A DNA stretch of 40,949 nt from assembly GCA_002726085.1 (NCBI GenBank), contig PBRZ01000021.1:1-40949 (forward strand), read 5' to 3'. The stretch comes from Acidobacteriota bacterium. GTDB taxonomy: Bacteria > Acidobacteriota > Vicinamibacteria > Vicinamibacterales > UBA8438. The position numbers were made by a program, and so were the translations under genes. This document shows, in pieces, positions 16,643 through 24,414 of the stretch (position 1 is its first letter; each line of letters begins with the position of its first letter). The notes under the pieces were generated by a model. It did no database searches and was not told the origin of the DNA. It was given only the letters and a program-made list of their open reading frames with translations.

Positions 16643-17917
16643 CTAGGCGAACACCCCGAGTGGGTCGAAGTCGCCGCGAAGCAGCGTCCTGGTATCGTCG
16701 TAGCCCATCCACTCCGCGATCATCGTGGCGTACACACGGCGGAAGTCGGTGGTGAACCTCAGATTCCCGTCCTCGTAGCCGGGGATGACCTCCAGATCCG
16801 TCAGGCTGGGATACGCGCCGTAGAGCCCACCCGTGACCGGTTTGCCGATGATGAACATCGGCCCGGCCGTACCGTGATCCGTTCCGGCGCCCGCGTTCTG
16901 CTTGACTCGGCGCCCGAACTCGCTGAAGACCATCATCGCGACATCGTCGGCGCGACCGATGCGATCCATGTCCTCGAAGAACCCCCGGATCGCGTCGCCC
17001 GCGCCCAGGAGGAGCCGCGCGTGCGAGGCCTCCTGGTTCGAGTGGTGATCGAACCCGCCGTAGTTGACGTAGTAGAAGCGGGTCGGCAGGTCACCGGCGA
17101 TCAGGGCCGCGACCGTCGTGAGGCCCGTCTGCCCCCCGGCGTCGCCATAGTCCACCGTCGTCGAATAGCTGCTCACGGCCTCCCGCACCAGCGCCGAGCC
17201 CGTGGCAGCGTTTCTCGAAATGCTCTCGATGAACCCCAGCACCTGCCGGCTGGCGTCCGGCATCTGCTGACCGAGCTCCTCGGCCGCCATCAACGCCATG
17301 TCACTGCCCTGACGCCGGAACGTCTCCGGGTCACTGAAGACCACCGGAGCATGCACCCGAGCCCGCACCGCGTTCTTCATCTCTGTGCCGACGTTTACGA
17401 TGAAGTTGTCCTGCGGGGTCGCCCGAACGGCGTCCGCCGCGAGTCCCACCCATCCCTCCTGCCTGGGCGCATTCGGCGAAGCCGAATGCCAATAGTCCAG
17501 CGACGTGAAGTGCGAGAAGCTGGGATTGGGATACCCACATCCGTTGATGATCGCGACCCGGCCCTCCTCATAGAGCCGACTGAGGCCGCGCAGTTGCGGA
17601 TTGAACCCCAGCTCGTCATTGAGCTTCATCACCACACGAGCGGCGATCCCGAGGGATGGACGCGCTTTGTAGTACTCGTCATTGCTATACGGGACAACGG
17701 TGTTCAGCCCGTCGTTGCCGCCGGTCAGCTCGAGCACGACCATGATGCGGTTGGGATAGGTCTCCTGCCCAGCACCCAGAGCTTGCGCCGCCACAGCTGT
17801 AGCGGAGTGTCGAAGGAATGCGGGGAGGGCGGCGGTCGCGCCGATGCCGAACAGGCCCTGGCGAACAAAATCACGCCGGCTGCATGCACCGTCGCAGGAA
17901 AGCTTGGTCTTGGCCAT
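16643..17917 (-). CDS. DUF1501 family protein with Tat signal
   Basis: The 424-residue protein starts with a twin-arginine signal (SRRDFV at residues 13-18) and a hydrophobic stretch ending near AAQA, so it is exported folded. The rest matches DUF1501, a family in the alkaline phosphatase/sulfatase superfamily: VVLELTGGNDGLN near residue 60, the YGGFDHHSNQ segment near 283 and a metal-site-like SEFGRRVKQNAGAGTDHG near 324. Function is unproven. DUF1501 and DUF1800 genes are almost always neighbours, as here. The ATG at 17915-17917 has GAAGGAG eight nucleotides upstream. Confidence 0.9.
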   Translation of the reverse strand: MAKTKLSCDGACSRRDFVRQGLFGIGATAALPAFLRHSATAVAAQALGAGQETYPNRIMVVLELTGGNDGLNTVVPYSNDEYYKARPSLGIAARVVMKLNDELGFNPQLRGLSRLYEEGRVAIINGCGYPNPSFSHFTSLDYWHSASPNAPRQEGWVGLAADAVRATPQDNFIVNVGTEMKNAVRARVHAPVVFSDPETFRRQGSDMALMAAEELGQQMPDASRQVLGFIESISRNAATGSALVREAVSSYSTTVDYGDAGGQTGLTTVAALIAGDLPTRFYYVNYGGFDHHSNQEASHARLLLGAGDAIRGFFEDMDRIGRADDVAMMVFSEFGRRVKQNAGAGTDHGTAGPMFIIGKPVTGGLYGAYPSLTDLEVIPGYEDGNLRFTTDFRRVYATMIAEWMGYDDTRTLLRGDFDPLGVFA

Positions 17918-17988
17918 TGCTGCGTCTCCTTCGCTCTTTCACACATCTGTCAGATCGCGGAACGTCGCGCGCGCCTGACGGGCCTCGG

Positions 17989-20016
17989 TCACGCCAGCTG
18001 ATACTCGGACATGCCCAGCAGGACGTGGAGCGCCTCCCGCAACGCGGTCTCGAGATCCGGCTGCCTGTAGTCGATCGTGGCCGACCCGGTGCCGCGCGTG
18101 AGGACGTCAACGAGGATCTGGCGGCGGTTGTCGGTCAACGGGACGCGCAGAAACCGGTGAATGAAGTAGTCGGTCACCTCGTCGACCCGCGTGAGCCCGG
18201 CCCCGCGGATCATCGCCACGAGATCGATTTCGGCCACGGTGAGCGGGATCGGCGGCGACAGCCGACGCGCGCGCCTCTGCCCTGTGGGGGTGGCGTAGCT
18301 CCGGACCCACCCTTCCTTTGCCCGCTGCAGCTCGGGATCGGCCGCCACAGCCGCGTAGTCGGTCGACAGGTCCACCGTCAACCCGGCGTCAAGGGGGATG
18401 TCCGCGCTGTCTTCGCCTTCCGCTTCGTCTCTATCCGGGGCGGCAGCCCGCTGAGCCTGCCGCTCGGCACGGGCCTGCCGAGCCGCGGCCTGGCGCTGGT
18501 CGGCAGCCACCATCTCGATGAGGAGCGGATGGTCGGCCAACACCGGACTCATGCCGGTCGTGTCGACACATCCCTCTCTCCAACACCGGTACTGGAAGTT
18601 GTAGGTGGCGGTGTTCAGGTTCGGCTCCGGCTCCGGGAAGAAGACCCGCTTGGCGAAGTTGGCCCGCGTGAGCAGCGTCGCGGGGTTGATCCAGGCCGGG
18701 CCACCCGTCCAGCCGGCGACGTTCGGCGGATTGAACGGCTCCTGGCCGAGGGCCTGAGCCGTGTACTTGAAGTTCGGCGTCCCGGGCACTGCCGTGACGC
18801 CCAGCTTCTTGTAGGTCGACACCAGCAAGTGGACGGGCGATTTGATGTGCGTCGCATAGGAGGCCTGGCTGTAGAAGTCCCGCGACAGAAAGATCGTCTT
18901 CAACAACGGTTTCAGCTCGTAGTTCGCGTCCCGCAGCACGGCGGCCAGCTCGAGCTGGAGCTCGGGAGACGGATCTTCGCGCACGAAGAACCGATAGATC
19001 TTCGGCGCCATGAAACTGGCCGTCGCCTCCTGTTGCAAGATCAGGTCGACGACGTCCTCGCCCTCGAAACCGCCGGTCTGCCCGAAGATTGTCTTCTGGC
19101 CGTAATCGTGCGCGTCGGCCCTGAAGACGAACTGGTGTTCATTCTGGGGATGATAGGTCCACCCGGTGAACGCGCGGGCGGCGTCGCGAATGTCCGCTTC
19201 GGTGTAGCCCCGGCCTTCGCCCATCGCGAACAGTTCCATAATCTCTCGAGCGAAGTTCTCGTTCGCATGCCCCACGACGTTGTCGACGTTATCGAGATAC
19301 CGGATCATGGCGGGATCTTTCCCGATGCCGATCAGGAGGTCCCGGAGACTGCCGGTGGCGTTCGTGCGGAACATCTCCTGCTGGATCAACATCTTCTCGT
19401 AGTCGTGGACCTTCTGCTCCTGTGTCGCAAAGTGCCCGTGCCAGAAGAGCACCATCTTCTCCTCGAGCGGCCGGCGCGTATTCAGCATCCGGTCGGCCCA
19501 CCACTGCACCGCCCGATCCATTTCCAGACGCGAGCCCGACACCATGAAATAGCCCGCGGCGGCCGGTTCCTGATTGCGATTCGCCGGATCCGAGTAATCG
19601 ACCTCAACCCCAAGGCTCTGGCCGTGCTCCAGGGCGTACTCGATGTTGTAGAAGATCTCGAGGTGAAAGGGCGGCTGCAAGATCTCGTGAAACATCTTCC
19701 GACCTTGCTCGTCCCGGCTGTGAGCGAACGCCGGCAGGTGGCTGTTGTCGATCGACTCATAGGCTACGAGGGAGTCGACGGCCGCTTCCGGGGTCATCGC
19801 GGCGAACCGCTCGATCTCGTCAGGCGTGCCCCCGAACGCAGCGCGCTCGAGCAGATGCGCCGCGCGGTCGTAGCTCCAGTCCGCCGGTCCGATTGGCGAG
19901 AGGTCACCGACCCACGCTGGCGGGCCGGCCGCGCCCTGGTCCTGCCCAGCACCTGCCGCCACACCGGTGCAGGCCAATATTGCTACGAGCCCCGCAAGCC
20001 GACGTTTTGGTCGCAT
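17989..20016 (-). CDS. DUF1800 family secreted protein
   Basis: The 675-residue product has a Sec signal peptide (RPKRR, hydrophobic core, cleavage near AGA). It then has the DUF1800 core: HLLERAAFGGTPDEI near residue 54, a long helical region with VLFWHGHFATQEQKV near 184, and AMGEGRGYTEADIRDAARAFTGW near 260. A charged, Gln/Arg/Ala-rich insert at about 530-570 is probably disordered. It pairs with the DUF1501 protein, whose gene begins 71 bp downstream; the pair is common in Planctomycetes and Acidobacteria, and the biochemical role is unknown. I chose ATG 20014-20016 because AGGAGG lies 8-9 nt upstream. Confidence 0.9.
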   Translation of the reverse strand: MRPKRRLAGLVAILACTGVAAGAGQDQGAAGPPAWVGDLSPIGPADWSYDRAAHLLERAAFGGTPDEIERFAAMTPEAAVDSLVAYESIDNSHLPAFAHSRDEQGRKMFHEILQPPFHLEIFYNIEYALEHGQSLGVEVDYSDPANRNQEPAAAGYFMVSGSRLEMDRAVQWWADRMLNTRRPLEEKMVLFWHGHFATQEQKVHDYEKMLIQQEMFRTNATGSLRDLLIGIGKDPAMIRYLDNVDNVVGHANENFAREIMELFAMGEGRGYTEADIRDAARAFTGWTYHPQNEHQFVFRADAHDYGQKTIFGQTGGFEGEDVVDLILQQEATASFMAPKIYRFFVREDPSPELQLELAAVLRDANYELKPLLKTIFLSRDFYSQASYATHIKSPVHLLVSTYKKLGVTAVPGTPNFKYTAQALGQEPFNPPNVAGWTGGPAWINPATLLTRANFAKRVFFPEPEPNLNTATYNFQYRCWREGCVDTTGMSPVLADHPLLIEMVAADQRQAAARQARAERQAQRAAAPDRDEAEGEDSADIPLDAGLTVDLSTDYAAVAADPELQRAKEGWVRSYATPTGQRRARRLSPPIPLTVAEIDLVAMIRGAGLTRVDEVTDYFIHRFLRVPLTDNRRQILVDVLTRGTGSATIDYRQPDLETALREALHVLLGMSEYQLA

Positions 20017-20229
20017 TCCACAGCCCTCCTGGTCGACGTTCACACGCGCTCCCGAGACATGTCGCCGCGTTGGCCCAGACGAGACGCTGGAATCAGACTC
20101 AGCATGGGATGCTAGCCCTTCTTCAGCACTGGTGAACAGACACGTTGAGCATACGATCGTGAGGGACGCCGCGCCACCCCGCTATGACAGACGTCATGTC
20201 CCAGACCGAGGACGAACGGTGCGAGTGGA

Positions 20230-20832
20230 CTATGGGACCTCGCTATCCGCGATGGCTCTCTCCACCAGCGCCCGCAGGTGGGGCGCCAGGTCGAGGGACA
20301 ACGCCGCGCGGTGGCCCTCGTCCGACATCTTGCGCCAGGTCTTGCGCAACAAACCGATCAGCTTCTCTTCGTCGTGCTTGGGGGCGAAGGCGGCGAGGTA
20401 GTGCTCGAGAAAAACCAGGCAGATCACATCCTCGAGCAACTGCACATCGGGGTCGGCCTTCAAGCGCTCTTTCCTCAGGAGCGACTCGACCCGCGACACC
20501 GTGGCATCGTCATAGCCGACCTCCCGCAGGATGGCGGCAGCGGTGACGGCGTGGAACCGTGCCAGATCGGTGCGCCACCGCCGATAGCCATCTCGGCCTT
20601 CCGGGTAGTCAGTGCGGGAACTGGTCCAGCGGCGAATGTGCTGGGCACGGGCAGCAAGCCGTACAGGCTCCCGGGCGTCGGGATGGAACCGTTCGAGACA
20701 CCCACTCATCCGACGCGCATAGAGCAGCTCGCTTGGCTGCTCCACGCCGTCGACCACTTCGCGGGTCGGGTCCTCGGAGTTCGCGGCGTCGAACCGCTCG
20801 ATCGCCAGCTCGAACCGATCGGCCCCCGGCAT
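20230..20832 (-). CDS. DUF4202 family protein
   Basis: The 200-residue, mainly helical protein matches DUF4202, with the conserved LAARAQHIRRW near residue 59, YRRWRTDLARFHA near 83 and VCLVFLEHYLAAF near 138. The pattern of conserved His residues recalls HD-type metal hydrolases, but no full HD motif is visible, so no activity is claimed. It follows Sat-CysC on the same strand with a repeat element between them. This position next to sulfate activation genes may be meaningful. The ATG at 20830-20832 is the first start in the frame; no strong ribosome site is visible. Confidence 0.8.
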   Translation of the reverse strand: MPGADRFELAIERFDAANSEDPTREVVDGVEQPSELLYARRMSGCLERFHPDAREPVRLAARAQHIRRWTSSRTDYPEGRDGYRRWRTDLARFHAVTAAAILREVGYDDATVSRVESLLRKERLKADPDVQLLEDVICLVFLEHYLAAFAPKHDEEKLIGLLRKTWRKMSDEGHRAALSLDLAPHLRALVERAIADSEVP

Positions 20833-20882
20833 CGGTGCTGTCCCTCACACGTCAGGCGCTCGGCTCGTGCAGCAATTGAACC

Positions 20883-20941
20883 AGAAGCCGGCGAAGCCCT
20901 CCGGCTTCTCCTGTCTCCTGACTCCTGCCTCCTGTCTCCTT
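20883..20941. repeat. Intergenic element with hairpin and five heptanucleotide repeats, copy 2
   Basis: A 9-bp-arm inverted repeat (AGAAGCCGG at 20883-20891, CCGGCTTCT at 20901-20909) runs into five 7-mers NCTCCT[GT] at 20907-20941. The segment 20890-20941 matches 11229-11280 with two differences. It lies between the Sat-CysC stop and the DUF4202 start. Confidence 0.85.
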
Positions 20942-20950
20942 CGCCCCGCC

Positions 20951-22675
20951 CTACGCCTTCCCCGCGACGTACCCTTCCTTCTCGAGGTGCAGAATGATCT
21001 GCTGCGCGGCCTCCTCGGCGGTCAGCGTGGTCGTGTCGATCACGATCTCGGCATCCTCAGGCGCCTCGTAGGGATCCGATATGCCGGTGAACTCCTTGAT
21101 GATCCCGGCGCGCGCCTTGGCGTAAAGCCCTTTGCGGTCTCGCCGCTCACACACCTCTAGCGGCGTGGCGACGTGTACCACCATGAAGCCGCCAAGCGGC
21201 TCGATCATGGCGCGCACCTGCTTGCGAACGCTGTCGAAGGGAGCGATTGGCGCGCAGACGGCGACACCGCCGTTCTTGGTGATCTCTGACGCTACATATC
21301 CGATCCGCCGTATGTTGATGTCGCGGTGCTCGCGCGAGAACCCGAGCTCGGACGACAGGTTCTTGCGTACCAGGTCGCCGTCGAGCAGGGTCACGGCACG
21401 ACCGCCCATCTCGAGCAGCTTCACCAGCAGCACGTTGGCGATGGTCGACTTGCCAGACCCGGACAGCCCGGTAAAGAGCAGCGTGAACCCCTGTTCGTGG
21501 CGCGGCGGATGGCTGCGCGCCAGCTCCTCGGCCACGGTCGGAAACGTGAACCACGAGGGAACTTCCTTGCCCTTGGCCAGCCGGTCGCGAAGCTCCGTGC
21601 CAGACAGGTTCAGCGTCCGCTTCCCTTCCGGCACCTCGTCAATTGGCGTATACGAGTCGGTTTCCTCGACAAACACCATCAGCTTGAACGGCACCATCGT
21701 GACACCAAGCTCCGCCTCGTGCTTGCTCAGCAGCTCCTGGGCGTCATAGGGACCGTAGAAAGCGTTACCGTTCGAGTCGCTCCCCGGACCCGCATGGTCG
21801 CGGCCGACGACCAGATGCGTGCACCCGTGGTTTTTGCGGATAATCGCGTGCCACACCGCCTCGCGCGGACCGCCCATGCGCATCGCCAGCGGCAGCAGCG
21901 ACAGCATCGCGGTCTTCTGCGGGTAGCGCGGCAGCAGCGCCTGGTAGCAGCGCACGCGCGTGTAGTGGTCGACGTCGCCCGGCTTGGTCATGCCGACGAC
22001 CGGGTGAATCAACAGGTTCGCCTCGACCTCTTTGGCGGCACGGAGCGTCAGCTCCTGGTGCGCCCGGTGCATCGGATTGCGGGTCTGGAACGCCACCACC
22101 TTGGTCCACCCCAGCTTGGTGAACGCCGCCCGCAGCTCGGTTGGCGTGTGTCGCAGCTCCTTGTAGTCGTAATGCGACACCGGCTGCAGGCCTTCGAGCC
22201 GCCCGCCGACATAGACGGGCTCAGTGCGGTCGAGCAGCTGACCCACTCCGGGATGCTCCCGGTTGGTGGTGCCGAACACCGCCTGGGCCTCGGCCTCGCG
22301 GTCCGGTCGCCAGATATCCTCGGCGTGAAGCACCGCCAGCATCACGCCTTCGTCGTCGCGCAATGCCAGCGTGCCGCCGGTGGACAGCTTCTCGGCTGTC
22401 GCCTCAGGCACGTCGAGTGTTATCGGTATCGGCCACAGCGTGCCATCAGCCAGACGCATGTCCGCGCAGACGGACCCGTGGTCGGCCGAGGTCATGAAGC
22501 CGGTCAGGGGTGAAAAGCCGCCGTTGAGCAGCAGCTCGAGATCGCAGAGCTGACGTGGCGTGACGTCGTGCGACACCCAGTCGCGCGACTCCGCCTTGAT
22601 CTCTTCGGTGCGAGTCGAATCGGCAACCAGATCGACGAGCGTCCCGCCATGCGGGGCAGTGAGATGGTCTGACAA
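20951..22675 (-). CDS. Bifunctional sulfate adenylyltransferase/adenylylsulfate kinase
   Basis: The 574-residue protein fuses ATP sulfurylase to APS kinase and makes PAPS from sulfate and ATP in the cytoplasm. The sulfurylase part shows QTRNPMHRAH at 197-206 (the HxxH active site) and GRDHAGPG at 291-298. The kinase part has the P-loop GLSGSGKST at 403-411, the DGDLVRKNL motif and the C-terminal FTGISDPYEAP segment, so both activities look intact. I chose the TTG at 22673-22675: AGAGGAG lies about 8 nt before it and homology begins right after; the upstream part of the open frame does not look conserved. It shares its strand and probable transcript with cysQ upstream and DUF4202 downstream. 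Confidence 0.93.
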   Translation of the reverse strand: MSDHLTAPHGGTLVDLVADSTRTEEIKAESRDWVSHDVTPRQLCDLELLLNGGFSPLTGFMTSADHGSVCADMRLADGTLWPIPITLDVPEATAEKLSTGGTLALRDDEGVMLAVLHAEDIWRPDREAEAQAVFGTTNREHPGVGQLLDRTEPVYVGGRLEGLQPVSHYDYKELRHTPTELRAAFTKLGWTKVVAFQTRNPMHRAHQELTLRAAKEVEANLLIHPVVGMTKPGDVDHYTRVRCYQALLPRYPQKTAMLSLLPLAMRMGGPREAVWHAIIRKNHGCTHLVVGRDHAGPGSDSNGNAFYGPYDAQELLSKHEAELGVTMVPFKLMVFVEETDSYTPIDEVPEGKRTLNLSGTELRDRLAKGKEVPSWFTFPTVAEELARSHPPRHEQGFTLLFTGLSGSGKSTIANVLLVKLLEMGGRAVTLLDGDLVRKNLSSELGFSREHRDINIRRIGYVASEITKNGGVAVCAPIAPFDSVRKQVRAMIEPLGGFMVVHVATPLEVCERRDRKGLYAKARAGIIKEFTGISDPYEAPEDAEIVIDTTTLTAEEAAQQIILHLEKEGYVAGKA

Positions 22676-22844
22676 CGTGGTGACTCCTCTGAGAATCCGG
22701 GCGGACCGAAACAGCAGGTCGCGGTCTGCGGTTACAGAAAAGGGATGAGCGAACCGGCGGGACCCAGACAACCAGCGACCCGGGTCGTGCTGACAATCGC
22801 TTCAATGTATCACGGAAGCCGACCGGTCAGTAGGAAACGACGCC

Positions 22845-22899
22845 GGCGAAGCCCTCAGACTTCCTTCTGACTTCTGTTCTCTGACTCCTGACTTCTTTC
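22845..22899. repeat. Heptanucleotide repeat element overlapping the 3' end of cysQ, copy 3
   Basis: The core GGCGAAGCCCTC (22845-22856) is followed by five degenerate 7-mers (TTCTGAC, TTCTGTT, CTCTGAC, TCCTGAC, TTCTTTC) at 22865-22899. The last codons and the TGA stop of cysQ are read from this element. Confidence 0.75.
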
Positions 22900-23676
22900 G
22901 TCGTCGGGCAACTCATATGTCCCCGGCGCCAGCCCGATGACGAAGCTGCCGTTCTTCAAGGAGGGCTTGTTGTAGCGCAACGTCCCCGGGTGAGGCTTCG
23001 GATGCCCGGAATTGCGATACACACAGTCGCCGGCCGCCACATCCCATTCCATTGTCGGGCCGAGCCGAGGATAGACGTCGGCGCGACCGTCGGCCACCAC
23101 GCAGAACTTCAGCGAGCTGCCGCTCTTGACCCGTTCGGCAATCGTAAACGGCTCGAGAAACACCTCGAGCGCCGGGCTCGGGTGCGAACGGCTCTCCACG
23201 ATCCGTAACGGGCCCGACGGGTCCGCCAGGGTGGACCGGAGACGCTCGGGCGCCCCATCGCCCTCCCGCTTCCAGGCTCCATCGCCGGTCCGCGCGTAAT
23301 AGAGCAACCCGGACGCCGGTGCGACAACCACGCCGAGCAACGGTTCGTCACCGTCGATCAGGGCGATGTTGACGGTGAACTCGTCGGTCCGGTTGATGAA
23401 CTCCTTGGTGCCGTCGAGCGGGTCCACCAGCCAGTACCGCGGCCAGGCGCGTCGCACGTCGTAGGCTGGCAGCTCACGCTCCTCGGACACGTAGGGCATC
23501 GAGGCGTCGAGCCGCAGCAACCCGTCCCGGATGATCTCCTCCGCCTCCAGATCGACGCCGGTCACCGGCGACCCGTCCGCCTTCTTCTTCACCCAGGTGT
23601 CATTCGCCCGGTAGTGCCTGAGCACCACCTCGCCGGCGCGCAGCGCCACCTCGTTGACCGCGTCGATCGTTACCAT
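22855..23676 (-). CDS. cysQ: 3'(2'),5'-bisphosphate nucleotidase, CysQ-like
   Basis: The 273-residue protein belongs to the lithium-sensitive inositol-monophosphatase-like phosphatases. It has the metal-site motif DPLDGTKEF at 85-93 and WDVAAGDC at 211-218, and these with the KKKADGSPVTGVDLEAE segment identify CysQ. The enzyme degrades PAP, the by-product of PAPS-using reactions, to AMP. The last 14 residues (ERSQESENRSQKEV) are encoded by a heptanucleotide repeat and are not part of the normal fold. The start is ATG 23674-23676, with TACACT exactly 10 nt upstream and no Shine-Dalgarno. It is divergent from the sulfotransferase-like gene and upstream of Sat-CysC. Confidence 0.9.
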   Translation of the reverse strand: MVTIDAVNEVALRAGEVVLRHYRANDTWVKKKADGSPVTGVDLEAEEIIRDGLLRLDASMPYVSEERELPAYDVRRAWPRYWLVDPLDGTKEFINRTDEFTVNIALIDGDEPLLGVVVAPASGLLYYARTGDGAWKREGDGAPERLRSTLADPSGPLRIVESRSHPSPALEVFLEPFTIAERVKSGSSLKFCVVADGRADVYPRLGPTMEWDVAAGDCVYRNSGHPKPHPGTLRYNKPSLKNGSFVIGLAPGTYELPDDERSQESENRSQKEV

Positions 23677-23686
23677 CGCGAGGCGA

Positions 23687-23692
23687 AGTGTA
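23687..23692 (-). promoter_or_regulatory. -10-like box for cysQ
   Basis: TACACT on the minus strand ends 10 nt before the cysQ ATG. No convincing -35 is seen. The 5' UTR would be only a few nucleotides. Confidence 0.4.
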
Positions 23693-23735
23693 GCGCCCAG
23701 AACGGCCGCGCAGCAAACCCAATGGCGGCGCGACC

Positions 23736-23764
23736 TTGACGCTACCCCGGCCATCGACTCAAAT
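23736..23764 (+). promoter_or_regulatory. Promoter for the sulfotransferase-phosphodiesterase gene run
   Basis: TTGACG (23736-23741) and TCAAAT (23759-23764) are spaced by 17 bp. The GTG start at 23775 follows 10 nt after the -10 box. It lies within a 98-bp divergent intergenic region shared with cysQ. Confidence 0.45.
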
Positions 23765-23774
23765 AGCTGCCGTA

Positions 23775-24395
23775 GTGGGATTCCTCAGTCGTCTTTTCGG
23801 TGGCGGCGCCCCCGATGTCGATCACTCGGTGGTCGTCGTCTCGGGCCTGCCCCGGTCCGGGACGTCGATGCTCATGGGCATGTTGGCGGCAGGCGGACTC
23901 GAGACGGTTGTCGACGGCATCCGTGTAGCGGACGACGACAACCCGAAGGGCTACCACGAGCTGGAACAGGTCAAGGAGCTCGACAAGGGCGGAGACGCAT
24001 CGTGGCTCGATGGCGCCCATGGAAAGTGCCTGAAGGTCATCTCGTTCCTTCTCCAGCACCTGCCATCCACGCATCACTACAAGATCGTGTTCGTCCGGCG
24101 GAATCTCCAGGAGGTGCTGGCGTCCCAGCGCAAGATGCTCGAACGCCGCGGCGACCCAGGCGGCACCGCCGACGATGAGGAAATGGCCAAGCTATTCGCC
24201 GCCCACCTCACGAAGATGGAACGCCAGCTCGCTGGCCGGCCCAACTGCGAAGTGCTCTATGTAGACCACCGCGCGGCGCTGAACAGCCCGCGCGAGGTGG
24301 CAACCCAGGTCAACCGATTCCTCGGCGATCGCCTCGACGTCGACAAGATGACCGAGGTGGTCGACGAGCAGCTCTATCGCAACCGCGCGACGTAA
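23775..24395 (+). CDS. Sulfotransferase-like P-loop protein
   Basis: The 206-residue protein carries the 5'-phosphosulfate-binding loop SGLPRSGTS near residue 23, a NPKGYHELE segment near 56 and the 3'-phosphate-binding stretch VFVRRNLQEVLASQ near 100, together the mark of PAPS-dependent sulfotransferases. The acceptor is unknown. Its divergent neighbours make PAPS and clear PAP, which supports PAPS use. A TTG at 23736 would add 13 residues, but it falls on the presumed -35 box; I prefer GTG 23775, which gives the natural N-terminus MGFLSRLFGGG. The next gene starts 19 bp downstream. It is shorter than many sulfotransferases, and a related P-loop kinase-like function cannot be excluded. Confidence 0.75.
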   Translation: MGFLSRLFGGGAPDVDHSVVVVSGLPRSGTSMLMGMLAAGGLETVVDGIRVADDDNPKGYHELEQVKELDKGGDASWLDGAHGKCLKVISFLLQHLPSTHHYKIVFVRRNLQEVLASQRKMLERRGDPGGTADDEEMAKLFAAHLTKMERQLAGRPNCEVLYVDHRAALNSPREVATQVNRFLGDRLDVDKMTEVVDEQLYRNRAT

Positions 24396-24414
24396 TCGGA
24401 CACGAGGGTCTTCG

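Noticed and set aside
17818-20115. 765-residue open frame on the plus strand
   Set aside because: It is antisense to the well-supported DUF1501 and DUF1800 genes, is full of Arg, His and Gly in no domain-like pattern, and comes from codon bias in GC-rich DNA.
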